From Gossypium raimondii (taxonomy: Eukaryota > Streptophyta > Magnoliopsida > Malvales > Malvaceae): a stretch of 64,000 nucleotides of DNA. Where the stretch lies: the NCBI RefSeq assembly GCF_025698545.1, contig NC_068575.1, forward strand, positions 53,701,980 through 53,765,979, read 5' to 3'. The translations under genes and the position numbers were made by a program. Within the stretch, counting starts at the first letter, position 1. Every line of letters starts with the position of its first letter. Shown one piece after another: positions 39,433 to 49,793 of the stretch. Under the pieces are notes generated by a model that ran no database searches, was not told the origin of the DNA, and saw nothing but the letters and a program-made list of their open reading frames with translations.

Positions 39433-39950
39433 GCCAAGAGTTTTTCATTTTCTTTATCCTTCAAAGTTGTGTTTAATTCTTATAACGACACTTGTTTTTA
39501 ACCTTATCAAAAATAACCTCACCATCCATCTAAGGACGCATGTAGCATAGAAATGGTTTTTGGGGTTTGGCCCCAAGAAAATATCAGGCCACGTGAGGGG
39601 CGCCCCGGGGGGGGGGTTTCCAATCTTACTGAGACCACAAAAACTAAGTACTGTTGTTGAATTCCCAAATCTCAAGCAACAAACAAAACAATTAACAAAT
39701 CTCCGGCTCTTACCAGCGACCTAATTACATCAGATCCTTTGCCATCTATGAAATCCAATTCCAAAAGAAAACTTACGGCATGCACCTACCTTACCAACCC
39801 ACTTCTAACTCAATATCCAAGAGGAACGAGATTCAACATTGATCATTAACATCAATTAATTAAATTTTACATTATGATCAAACTCCAAATGGAGGTTTTC
39901 TTCTCTTACCCCCAAAAAGGAAAAAAAAACTAGAAAGGAATATTCTATTT
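39433..39950. other. Spacer and NIMIN 3' flank
   Basis: Contains a run of ten G (39607-39616) beside GCGCCCC. The remainder is presumably the 3' flank of the NIMIN gene. No coding feature is supported. Confidence 0.4.
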
Positions 39951-39961
39951 GAACAAGAAAA

Positions 39962-40336
39962 TTAAGATGACGCTGGGGACAGGGTGAGGTTAAGATCCAA
40001 ACCATCATCTTCGTGTTTTTTCCCCTCTTGTTTGTTGTTGAAAGAGGGTGGAAAGATGATGGATGGTCTTCGAAACTCAATCTCTGCAGTAAAATCTTCC
40101 CATTCGAAGCTTGGAACCCAACTGGATTTCTCACCATCATCACCCAACTTACTTATCTTGTTTTTCTTCTTCTTCTTCTTCTTACTTATCTCTTCCTGCT
40201 CTCTTTGTATCAGCTCATGTTTTCGCCTATTACGCGCCTCTCGAAAATTCCTTAACAGCGCAAAAAACTGCTCGATCTTCTCCTCTTCTTCCTCATCTTC
40301 ACCATTCACAACATGATTTTCCTTCTCGCTCGCCAT
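39962..40336 (-). CDS. NIMIN-type NPR1-interacting protein
   Basis: Single-exon gene of 124 residues, as usual for NIMIN genes. An acidic stretch (GEDEEEEE, residues 12-19) leads into KIEQFFALLRNFREARNRR (20-38), the family's helix related to NPR1 binding. A lysine run (KKKKKKK, about residue 52) can serve as nuclear signal. 'WVPSFEWEDFTAEIEF' (about 73-88) is the second conserved block. LDLNLTL (113-119) near the C terminus is an EAR repression motif. NIMINs bind NPR1 in the nucleus and damp salicylic-acid-induced PR gene activation; the EAR motif recruits TOPLESS-type corepressors. Upstream are a TATA box (40463-40470) and an as-1-like element (40661-40680), in keeping with salicylic-acid control. 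A second NIMIN lies on the same strand at 49794-50201. Confidence 0.88.
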   Translation of the reverse strand: MASEKENHVVNGEDEEEEEKIEQFFALLRNFREARNRRKHELIQREQEEISKKKKKKKNKISKLGDDGEKSSWVPSFEWEDFTAEIEFRRPSIIFPPSFNNKQEGKKHEDDGLDLNLTLSPASS

Positions 40337-40462
40337 GTCAAAAGAAAAACGGGAGATTCAGTAATTTTATGTAACGGAAATGGGCTCTTTTCTGAAACTG
40401 CTAGTACGATTTTTATCTGTTGTTTTCTTTTCTGCTTACCAATTCGTTCAAATTTGTCCGCC

Positions 40463-40470
40463 TATTTATA
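40463..40470 (-). promoter_or_regulatory. TATA box of the first NIMIN gene
   Basis: Minus strand TATAAATA, 127 bp before the ATG at 40336, giving a leader of about 100 nt. Confidence 0.65.
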
Positions 40471-40597
40471 CAAAGAAAGGGAAATTCCGTCAGGGTCAGC
40501 TGTAGAAAGACAGACTTGCCCAGCCGACGACAAGCTCATCAGCGGGGCATAAAAGTCAAAGTGAAATAGGACGCGTGGACAGTGAACTTGGTTGATA

Positions 40598-40612
40598 CGT
40601 CACAGAATGACG
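40598..40612. promoter_or_regulatory. Inverted pair of TGACG boxes
   Basis: CGTCA (40598-40602) and TGACG (40608-40612) five bases apart, read as ACGTCACAGAATGACGT. TGA-type bZIP factors recognise TGACG. Part of the NIMIN upstream region. Confidence 0.55.
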
Positions 40613-40660
40613 TGGGGTGGGATGTTGGTTGCATGACAACGTAAAGCGTTGGGAGAATGT

Positions 40661-40680
40661 TGACGTAAGTGGAATGACGC
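40661..40680 (+). promoter_or_regulatory. as-1-like element upstream of NIMIN
   Basis: TGACGTAAGTGGAATGACGC: two direct TGACG boxes with the spacing and middle sequence close to the classical as-1 element (TGACGTAAGGGATGACGC). It lies about 190 bp before the NIMIN TATA box. as-1-like elements bind TGA bZIP factors, the partners of NPR1, and give salicylic-acid-induced transcription. Confidence 0.7.
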
Positions 40681-40742
40681 AATATGAAACCAAATCTTAA
40701 ACAAATACAAGGCTGGCGTGCGTGCCAGTGCACCAAATATAC

Positions 40743-41926
40743 GGCTTTTTTTTTTGTAAAACTAAACTACAAATTTTAATTAACTACACAAATGATCTAT
40801 TTTTTTAATTAAACACGTAAATAATTTAAAATCTACGATGAAAATTGGTGGAACTAAAGAGTTTAGCGTCACCAACATGCCACATTAGCAACTAGGATAA
40901 AAAAATTAATTTTTTAGTGCAACTATATAAAATAGCGTCACTTGTATAAATATTAAGAAAATACTACAATTTCTGAAAAAAATAAAGGAACTTTAAAATA
41001 ATTTTTTTCTTTTTTGTGAAGCCAAATAAATTGGCGTGACCAGTTTCGAAAGCTGTTCACCTTTTTTTTCTTTCAAAATTTTAAATATATTAAAAAATAT
41101 TTTATTTTTGTCTTTACCTATTAAAATATTTTAAAATTTTAAAATTTTAAAATTGGTTATAATTAAAATTTCTTTTAATATGTTCAATATTTTAATATAT
41201 TTAAATATATTAAGTATATTAAAATTTTAAATTGGTTATACTTAACCTTTTCTTTAACATATTTAAAATTTTAATATATTTAAATTTTTTAAGTTTTCTA
41301 AAATTTTAAATATATTAAAAAATATTTTTCCTCTTTACCTATTAAAATATATTAAATATATTAAAATTTTAAAATATATTTTAAATATATATATTAAAAA
41401 TTTTAAAATTTTAAAATTGGTTATACTTAGCATTTTTAATATATTTAAACTTTTAATATATTTAATTTTTAAGCTTTTAAAATTTTAAATATATTTAGAA
41501 AATCTTTTTGTCTTTACCTATTAAAATATATATTAAGTATATTAAAATTTTAAATATATTAAACTTTTAAAATTAATTATACTTAACATTTTTTAATATA
41601 TTTAAAATTTTAAAAAAACACATATTGGAAACTGCTGGCGCTAATTTATTTGGCTCCACCAGAAAATAGAAAATTTTTATTAAAATCCCCCCATTTTTTA
41701 GAAATTATAGTATTTTCCTGATATTTATACAGGTAGTACCATTCTACATGACTCTATTAAAAAATTATTTTTTTATCCCGGTTGTTGACGTGGCATGTTG
41801 GTGGCGCCAAACTCTTTGGCTCCACAAACTTTCATTGTAGATTTTAAGTCATTTATATGTTTAATAAAAAATGGGTTATTTATAAAATTAATTAAATTTT
41901 TTAGGTTAATTTTATAAAAAAAAACC
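40743..41926. mobile_element. Long-TIR MULE-like element, non-autonomous
   Basis: Starts GGCTTTTTTTTTTGTAAAAC and ends as the diverged complement (TTAATTTTATAAAAAAAAACC). It is flanked by CAAATATAC (40734-40742) and TAAATATAC (41927-41935), a 9-bp duplication with one change, as expected for Mutator-like elements. The arms are about 300 bp (40743-41060 against 41640-41926), aligned through the blocks AATCTACGATGAAAATTGG, GAACTAAAGAGTTTAGCGTC and CAACATGCCACATTAGCAAC. The centre (41085-41620) is tandemly repeated A+T-rich DNA. It encodes no transposase. Confidence 0.75.
41085..41620. repeat. A+T-rich tandem repeat inside the MULE-like element
   Basis: Roughly three imperfect units of about 180-220 bp. 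TTTACCTATTAAAATAT recurs at about 41112, 41332 and 41513. AAATTGGTTATACTTA-type blocks recur near 41150, 41230, 41415 and 41570. Almost all bases are A or T. Confidence 0.65.
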
Positions 41927-41935
41927 TAAATATAC

Positions 41936-42555
41936 ACATAGGCAATAGTTGATTGTAAATTGGCCAACTGATTTGACTTTTGACCCATAGAATCCCACAA
42001 TCGGCGTACTCCGTTTTGGCATTTTTTCTGGGGTTGGCTAATAAAAACGTAGAATCAGTATCCCATTCTAAAATTCTGTAGTAGTATTTGTTAAGACCAA
42101 TGTTTCTCCAAAAGCCAAAGGTTGTGGATGGAAGGAGGAGATGTTTGGTGCATTTGGAATTTTTCCTAAATAGAATTTTAACTTAAGAAATTTTGTTGGA
42201 TTTTAAGCTTGGTTACATTAATGGTAGTAGGTTTCACATGGCTTGTTGATTTTTGAAACACCATTAAGTAGACATATATGAAAACGACCTCATACCTAAA
42301 AAAGTTGATCAGAGTAGACATCATTATGAATCTAGAAAGTTTAGGCATTATTGGTATCTAAGCTGGGGAGGGGGCTCCAAAGTTTTGAATCTTCACTCCA
42401 TTTATTTATTGATTAGTGGTTATCTCAGCATAGCGTTAATTTTATAGTCTGCTGATATCAGGAGAATCTTGCATCTATGCCCATCATTATAATTGTAGTC
42501 AACATTACGAGCCTCTTGACGCTTTCTTGGGATGACAAATTTAATTGTGGATTTT
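41936..42555. other. Intergenic, no feature seen
   Basis: Mixed-composition DNA without coding signals or repeat ends that I can support. Confidence 0.4.
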
Positions 42556-42561
42556 TTATTT

Positions 42562-43695
42562 AATTACGCAAGTCACTCCAAAATTATGTTGTTTTTATTT
42601 TGATTACAATAAATTTTTTTGTCAATTTAGTCATTCTAATTAAAATAATTGCTCAAATTGATGATCACTTATATCAAAAACTCCATTAATCTATTAATGG
42701 ATTGCTAACATGACATTTTTTTTTACTTTTAACTAAAGTTAGAGACTTTTTTGTAACTAGCTCATAACACTTTTTTTTTTGTTTATTTGCAACTGACTAA
42801 AGTTTGTAAGTTTTCTTTTTTTTTCTTCTTGTCGTTTGTTTCCTGAGAAAAGTAACAGAGAAAAATGATGATAGTTTTGAATTCTTTGTTTGCCTTATAG
42901 TTATAGTGTGTATTATGTTTGTAGTGTTTATTTGTACACGTTTGATTTGTGCTCAAATGTGGCTACGTGCTTCTCAAAGATTCTTCGTAATTTCTTTAAG
43001 ATTTGATCTTAGTATGGTTAGTTTTTCTTTTTTCTTTTTTTTTAAGAAAATTTTATTTTCCCCCTTAATTCTTAAATTTCCAGAACTAGATTGTGTTTTG
43101 TTTCTTTATGTGTGTGCTTGGTTTATTAACAAATCTAGTTTTGTTGGGTGTTTAATTTTACTGATGAAAAGCAATGATTCCCCAAACAATATTTTTCATA
43201 GTAATTATGTTATTGTTACTAGGTGTTGAACGTTAATAATGAAAAGGATGATTTAGAGGGTACTCAAGAGAAGATTTTAAGATTTTTAAAGAAATTTTTA
43301 GTTTTTTCTCTTATTTTTCCTTTGCGTGTTTTCTCTAAAAATGTTAAGAGAAAATCAATTGAAGGGGAAAAACTAGAATAAACAAGTCAAAATTATGTTC
43401 ATTTTCTTTGTTACTTTTCGCAGTAAAAAACAAGAAGAAGAAGGAAAATAGAGAACTTATAAGCTTTAGTATTATGTTGCAAATAAACAAAAATATTTTG
43501 GACTAATTAAAAGAGATCCCTAGCTTTAGTTAAAAGTCAAAAATTGTCATATCAACAAATTTGTTAATCGATTAACGAATTTTTAATAGCAATGACCAAT
43601 TCAAGTAATTATTTTAATTAGAGTGACTAATTTGACAAAATTAGAGTAATCAAAATAGGAACGACGCTATTTTAAAATTACATGAGGTGTAGTTG
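42562..43695. mobile_element. Foldback element with about 180-bp inverted arms
   Basis: The left arm (42562-42745) and right arm (about 43525-43695) are reverse complements through the blocks ATTTTGATTAC, TCTAATTAAAATAATT, TGACATTTTT/TGACAATTTTTGAC and CTTTTAACTAAAG. The middle (42750-43510) is unique; a 107-codon open frame in it has no motif. Exact ends and a target duplication were not fixed. Confidence 0.6.
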
Positions 43696-43702
43696 ATCCT
43701 AA

Positions 43703-43930
43703 TAATTAATATGAGTTCTGAATTATTTACTAAAACATTATGTTTTAAATAGTATTTCCAAATTACTATTTGAAATAGCGATTTGATTTTTTTATTTTTT
43801 TCCAGCCAAATAGCTGTCTAAAATGACAATTCCAATGTGACAAGTGAATGAAAATAAAATAAAAATTCAACAACCTAGATTACCATTCAAAATATAATAT
43901 TTTAGCAAATAATTTGAGATCCATATTATT
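43703..43930. mobile_element. Short inverted-repeat MITE
   Basis: ATTAATATGAGTTCTGAATTATTTACTAAAACATTATGTTTTAAATAGTA-like left arm (43705-43755) pairs with the right arm ending GAGATCCATATTAT (43880-43930), giving about 50-bp imperfect arms and a total of about 225 bp. Confidence 0.55.
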
Positions 43931-44094
43931 TTAATAAATACTTATTCTCATATTATTTTACTAAAAAAACTCAAATTAGGGAAAATTTTATTTTAAATTA
44001 ATCAATTTTGAATGAGGTTAACTCAGAGAAAACCACGTAAGGTTGCATGCTTTCTTGCTACCTCTCTATCTCCTTTTTTTTAAGTCTATGGATC

Positions 44095-44735
44095 AGTTTG
44101 TCGTTACTTTTGGAAAGTGTTATGAAAAAGTTTAGTTTAAAATTTAAGTATTCAATATTAGAGTTAAAAAAAATATTTTTGAGAAATAAAATGTTTATTT
44201 TAAACATGATGTTGTGAAGTAAAATATATATTTAAATAATGTTTAAATTAATTAATATTATGATTTTTAGTAAGAATATAAAAGATAATTTAATGTATTA
44301 ACAATATTTTAATATATGAAATATAAAATTTAAATATTTGTAAGCTATTAATATTAAATAATTTGTAAAATTTAATTTGAATATAATATATATTAAATAT
44401 TATTAAAATATAATTATTTTAATTTAAATATATAATGTTATATATTTGAAATAAATTTCAATAGAAAATAATTATATACCTAATATAAATATTACATAAA
44501 ATATATTAGATTATAAATAAAGGTTAAAATGTTATTTTGGCTTCAAAAGTGTTTTTCCAACTTTTTTAACTTTTGACTTCAAAAGTTATCTATTTAGCAT
44601 TGCTTTTAAGCTTTTTAAAAGTGCTTTCGAGGATAAAAAAATAATTTGTAAAAGCATTTTTTTTAGCCAAAAATAGAAGCATATAATTTTAACTTTTGCT
44701 CAAAAGTGCTTTTTGGAGAAGCAATAAAAAACAAA
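44095..44735. mobile_element. Diverged relative of the Tourist-like MITE
   Basis: Shares with 33559-34195 the overall length, the A+T-rich centre and the right-end block (CTCAAAAGTGCTTTTTGGAG then AAGCAATAAA). Ends and target site are too decayed to fix. Confidence 0.4.
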
Positions 44736-44961
44736 GTGCAAATGCTTTCTTTATTTTTTATTTTTTTATGTTTTATGGCCACTAATCCAAATATTTTATT
44801 TCATTTTATATCATCCTCATACCACATGACCTTATAATTCAAGGGAAAATTTAACGAAGTTCAACCTCACAATCTTGTCTTAACATCCCATCAATAAAAA
44901 AAGGTTTGCATGATCCTCAAAAGATATATAAATAAAAGTTATTGACAACACATATCAATTT

Positions 44962-46105
44962 TGTAACGACCCTATGGTTAGGGGTGTCGAAAAGTGCATT
45001 CCTGGGACTCTGTTTCGATAAATCGGACTTGTAATATTTACGAAGTTAGTTGTATAGTTAATTAAGTTTCGGTTAAGTGAATTTACTTAAATTAAAAGTA
45101 ATTAGGTATAAGGACTAAATTGCGTATACGGTAAAAGTTGAATTATAAATTAAAGAATAATTAAAGAGACTAAAGAAGAAATTATGCCTTATTCCATTTA
45201 GTGGACAGCATTAGTGAATTATTTATATAATTTATGTGTAAATTTATTTTATATATTATAATAGTTAAAGTTAAATATATTTATTATATTAAGAAAACTT
45301 AATAATTAAGTAAATGTGTATATATATTATATAATAATAATTAATTAATGCATAATAAAACAAATAAAAGAAAAAGAAGAAGAGAGAAAGCCATACAATC
45401 TAAGATAAGAAAGAAAAAGAAAGAAAGAAAGAAAAAGAAAGAAGAAAAGAAGGAGACACATGGCCCAAGGGCTCCAAATTGTTCAAAGTTTAATTGGTTA
45501 GTTAATTTAAAATTTTTTTTTATAATTTTTATGTTTTTGAAATCCCAGTACCTAGGGTTACTCAACCCATGTTGAAATTTTAGCAATTATTAAGTTTTTA
45601 AGAGTTGTTTAATGTCCAAGCTTGTAAGAAATGATAAATTTGTTGTTTAAGGCATATTTTAAGCCCACACGGCCAGACATACGAGCATGTGACTTGGTCG
45701 TGTGAGACACACAGCTAGCACACGGGTGTGCAAGGCCATTTCGAATGGTACACTGCTTGGCCGTGTGACCCAAGTCAGAGAGTTACATGGACATAGACAC
45801 GAGCTGGGACACAACTGTGTGTCCCTACTTCGAATGCCCACACGGCCTGACCATACGGCTGTGTGAACCCTTGCTGTTAAAAATTTTCTAACTTTTTCCA
45901 AAAAATTTTAAATGTTCTCGATTTAGTCTCAAATCGTTTCTAAAGTGTTTTCAAACTCTCAAAGGCTTAATAAGGAACTCTATGCATGTTAATGATGAAT
46001 CATTTTATTATTTTTGAAATGTTTGAAATGAATGATTAGATTACGATTACTCGATAGTACTCTAAAACCCTATTTCGACGACGGATACAAGTTAGAAGTG
46101 TTACA
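44962..46105 (+). repeat. Solo LTR, 1,144 bp
   Basis: Starts TGTAACGACCCTATGGTTAG and ends ...GTTAGAAGTGTTACA. Flanks AATTT (44957-44961) and AATCT (46106-46110) form a 5-bp duplication with one change. It contains the CACACGGCC/GCCGTGTG palindromic blocks (45665-45860) that recur in the LTR at 51.1-54.9 kb. A purine-rich tract (45360-45450) creates charged spurious frames. Confidence 0.75.
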
Positions 46106-46130
46106 AATCTATCGCATCTTTTTCCAGATA

Positions 46131-46697
46131 ATTGCCGTTAACGGTGTAACAGTAAGCTAACGTGGCACGTTAAATCATCATTTGAAACAAAAATTTTAGG
46201 TTAAATTATACAATTGGTCCCCATATTTTTTTCGTTTTGAGCGAGTTAACTTTTTTCTTTTATGTTCTTTTAACTTTCCTTTGTTTCTTTTTTTTATTCT
46301 CTTCTGCTTTTTCCTCTGTTTTCGTCCTTTCTCCATTTCTTTTAATGTAGTTTTTTTATGTTTTCCATTTGTTAAAACTAAAGGGTAGAATAAAAAGAAA
46401 ATAAAGAAATAAAAAGAAAAAATTAAATTGTTCAAAAAAGAAAAGTATAGGAACTAGTTTTAACAAATGAAAAATATAGAAAAATTATGTTAAAAGAGAT
46501 GGAGAAGGGAGGAAAACAAAGGGAGAAGTCAAAGAGAATGGAAAAAAAAAGAGTTAAAAGAACATAAAAGAAAAAAATTAAATTGCTCAAAACAAAAAAT
46601 ATGGGGATCAATTGTATAATTTAACCTAAAATTTTTATTTGAAATGATGAATTAACATGCCACGTTAACTTACCGTTACACTGTTAACGGCAATTAA
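46131..46697. repeat. Near-complete 570-bp palindrome (foldback MITE)
   Basis: From the ends ATTGCCGTTAACGGTGTAAC and its complement (…TTACACTGTTAACGGCAAT) inward through CGTGGC, TTTTAGGTTAAATTATACAA, CCCCATATTTTT, TTTCTTTTATGTTCTTTTAA and the central CATTTGTTAAAACTA pair, almost every block is matched, with only a short unpaired centre near 46380-46450. To the right, TAACTAAAATGTTACAACAC and related lines (46700-46790) may belong to the same family. Confidence 0.75.
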
Positions 46698-46969
46698 TGG
46701 CTCAGTAACTAAAATGTTACAACACGTTAATGCAAGTGGCTAAAACGTAACATTTCAAACATAAGTGACTAAAATGTAATATGAGGTAAATAAAAATGAC
46801 TACTTTAATAGTTTACCCTAATTATCAAACACGTTTTCATATAATCACTATTGAAAATATTTTTTATTTCTATTTGTTAGACATGTATTTTAATTTTAAA
46901 AATAGAAAATTAAAATTATTTTCTAAAATGAAAATAGAAATTACTTTCAAAAATCAAATGGAGCCTAAT

Positions 46970-47990
46970 GGTCTGCTTTGTTTTCAATTTAAAATGACTT
47001 TTAGAAAATTATTTACTTTTATGAAAAGTTAATATTTGTTGGTATTTGGATGAATCATGTAATATTTTACATTGTTTGACAAATTTCTTAAAATATTTCA
47101 TAAAAGTTGTTTTCAATGAAACAAACATAAATTTGAGATTTTTTATCTTTTATTATTTAATTGAGTTTATTCTATATCTATAAATTTATATTTTACATTG
47201 TTTTTACATATATTAAAAATATTTTGTTAAATTCAGGTTTATTACAATGTCGCTTTTAGTTACATGACTACCAAATGAGTATTTTCTATTTAAAATATGA
47301 CATCAACAAAATTGACAAAAAAATTTAACAATATCAATAATTGGACTTGATTTTCAAATCATGAAGAGTACATAAATAAAGTATGAGACTAAATTACAAA
47401 TTTGTGAAGAGTACATAAACTTATGACATATTTTAATATTTATACTATAAAATATTTATTATTAATATATTTATAATTATAATAAATATTTATTATTAAA
47501 ATATTAATATCGAGTATTTTCAATAATATGTGAAGAATATTATTTAAAATTAATATTTTTAAATTTTATTATTAAAATAAAATTGAAATATTAAATAATG
47601 TATTAAAATAATAAATTATATTAACAATTTTTATGAATAAATATAAATAATTAAATATTTATGTTTAATAATATTGAAAAATATAATATTTTATATTAAT
47701 ATATTAATAATTTTAAATATTTTAAAAATAAAAATAAAATTTATTATCAATATAATAATATTAAGCTTGATTTAAGTTAATTTTATATAAAATAAAATTA
47801 CTTGTAGAGGAGCTCTTTTCTGGAAAATGACTTATGCTTTTTAAAAGGGTAAGTCATTCTACAGGAAAAAGGATTTATTTATGTTAACCTGTAAATCATT
47901 TTCCGTTGACCAAGCTGTTTTCTGTGAAACAAACACAAGAGAATGCAAAAAATATTTTTCGTAAAACCTTTTACATGCAGACAAACAGTC
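46970..47990. mobile_element. Possible hAT-like MITE
   Basis: Left GGTCTGCTTTG and right CAAACAGTCC look like degraded terminal repeats, and CCTAAT occurs just outside both (46964-46969 and 47991-47996). The inside is extremely A+T-rich. Evidence is thin. Confidence 0.35.
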
Positions 47991-47996
47991 CCTAAT

Positions 47997-48835
47997 ATTC
48001 TTCAAAAAATCATGATAAACTATCAATAATAATTGGTTAAAATATGCTACAAGTCTATGTACTCTTCGGAAATTTGAAACTTAGTCCCTCTACTTTTATT
48101 TCCAGGGATTTAGTCATTATATTTTTCAGATTTCAAAAACTAGGTCCAATTGTTGACGCCGTCTTAAAATTCTATTATCAAATTCGTTTGTGTAAAATTT
48201 TAATAGTGTTAATAATTGAACTTACATTTTAAATTTGAAAATAATGAGGTTAAATTTCTTGAAATAAAATAGGAGAACTAAATTTAAAAGGTAGAATTAG
48301 AGAGTTTGAGAAATTGTTAGATACAAATCTAGAAAATAAAGAAGGTCCTAGTAATCCAAGAAGAAGAATAGGATACAAATTAAAAGGGTAAATACGATTA
48401 TGATTTAATGTATCATTTTATACATGAATTTTGATTTGATCCAATTCTTATAAATTATTAACACAATTATTGATATAACATCGTTTTATGTTTATATATT
48501 GCATACATAAATAATTATATTTATCCAATATAAAAATAGGTTGATGTATTTATTTTTTAAATATGTATGATTAAATCAAAATTAAAATTTCAAGTGTACA
48601 TTTGAACTACAATTAGACTTTCACCAAATTTAAATTCAGGTGTCCAATTACACAGTTGAAATAAAATATTCAAAAAGTAAAATGGCTTTGTCCAAAAATA
48701 ACAATATGACATTTTTCAAAATTTGAATCTTTCAGCACACGAAAGTAGAGTAAAATAATAGCAATCTACTTTCCCTTTATTTACTTCAACAAATCTTTAC
48801 TGCATTAGTAAAATGTCTACTGTAGACCCCCCCAA
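47997..48835. other. Intergenic, no feature seen
   Basis: A+T-rich DNA without recognisable coding sequence; a 62-codon frame at 48044 has no motif. Confidence 0.4.
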
Positions 48836-48837
48836 TT

Positions 48838-48868
48838 TGTCACGTGTCCCCTGGGATACCACGTGACA
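48838..48868. promoter_or_regulatory. Inverted pair of G-box/ABRE sites
   Basis: TGTCACGTG (48838-48846) and its exact complement CACGTGACA (48860-48868), 13 bp apart. Both hold CACGTG, and ACGTGTC is the classical ABRE core. A TATA-like GATAAAAGG follows near 48877, and then a pyrimidine-rich stretch (48886-48911), a layout typical of plant core promoters. Confidence 0.6.
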
Positions 48869-49008
48869 CTTGGTCGGATAAAAGGACTTTTCCCTTTCTC
48901 TTCCTCTTCCCAGCCAAAATTAAAAGAACAAATTTTCAGTGTTTCCAAATTTAGCACTTTCTCATCTATTAAACTTAAATTCTTTTTCTCTCAAGCTTTG
49001 TACCGATA

Positions 49009-49161
49009 ATGGTCCTCCTTCAGCATAAAACATTGTTGTTAATGGGATCAATCATTTTTGTACCGATAATGGTAATCCTTGGTGGTTTTGGGTGCCATGT
49101 TTTTCTCTCGTCATGGTTACAAGGAAATGATGCTTGTCGACGGGATACAAAGGGATTTTAA
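49009..49161 (+). CDS. Possible small membrane protein, 50 aa
   Basis: The first ATG downstream of the ABRE pair and pyrimidine patch opens a 50-codon frame. It has a hydrophobic stretch of about 25 residues (TLLLMGSIIFVPIMVILGGF, then GCHVF), followed by a short polar tail ending DTKGF. A 17-base block (TTTGTACCGATAATGGT) occurs both across the start and inside the frame. I do not recognise the protein. It could be the first exon of a decayed gene or chance; the promoter-like context is the main support. Confidence 0.3.
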   Translation: MVLLQHKTLLLMGSIIFVPIMVILGGFGCHVFLSSWLQGNDACRRDTKGF

Positions 49162-49793
49162 GAGATTTAAGAAACAAAGTTATTCACATTTATATATTTT
49201 CTATTACTTACCACAATATCAACTTATCATATCAATAAATAAAAATAAAATTTCAAGCATTGCACACTTTGAAAGTACAAATATCACGAAAAAATAAATT
49301 TTATTATTATCTCAAAAGAATGTTATCTAAAATATATATCTTTTATAAAAATAAAATTGACAAATTTTTTAATATTTAATATTTTATTGTATTCTTATGG
49401 AACACTTGTCAATTTCTAATTTTGTTTGTGGAATTTAAAACTCCACTAATAACGTATTAAATTTATTATATTTCCTTAAGTTTAATGAGGTAGTATGCCA
49501 AATATTTTTCTGTCTTTGGCGCAATATATTTATCATCCTAAGAACAAATTATACCAATACATTAATGATAAAATTCACTAATTTTATAATAAACATACAT
49601 AAAAGTAGCATGGAAAATGCTCAGTGGACAAGAGATGCGTGAATGTTGGACGATAATTTATAACCTTTTAGCGTGGAACAAGTCCAACCAATCACCTTAT
49701 TTGATATACCAACAGATTCATGATCGGTGGATCCCCATCCTCTACTGGCTCTACCTTAGCTGCATTCCTCCCTGCAGTCGTTCCAAGAACCCT

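Noticed and set aside
42906-43229. 107-codon plus-strand frame rich in Phe, Ser and Val
   Set aside because: It is the unique centre of a foldback element and has no recognisable motif.
45341-45586. Complementary charged and hydrophobic frames
   Set aside because: They come from a purine-rich tract within a solo LTR.
45659-45901. 80-codon minus-strand frame, and a similar one at 51301-51537
   Set aside because: Both arise from the CACACGGCC/GCCGTGTG palindromic blocks of related LTRs.
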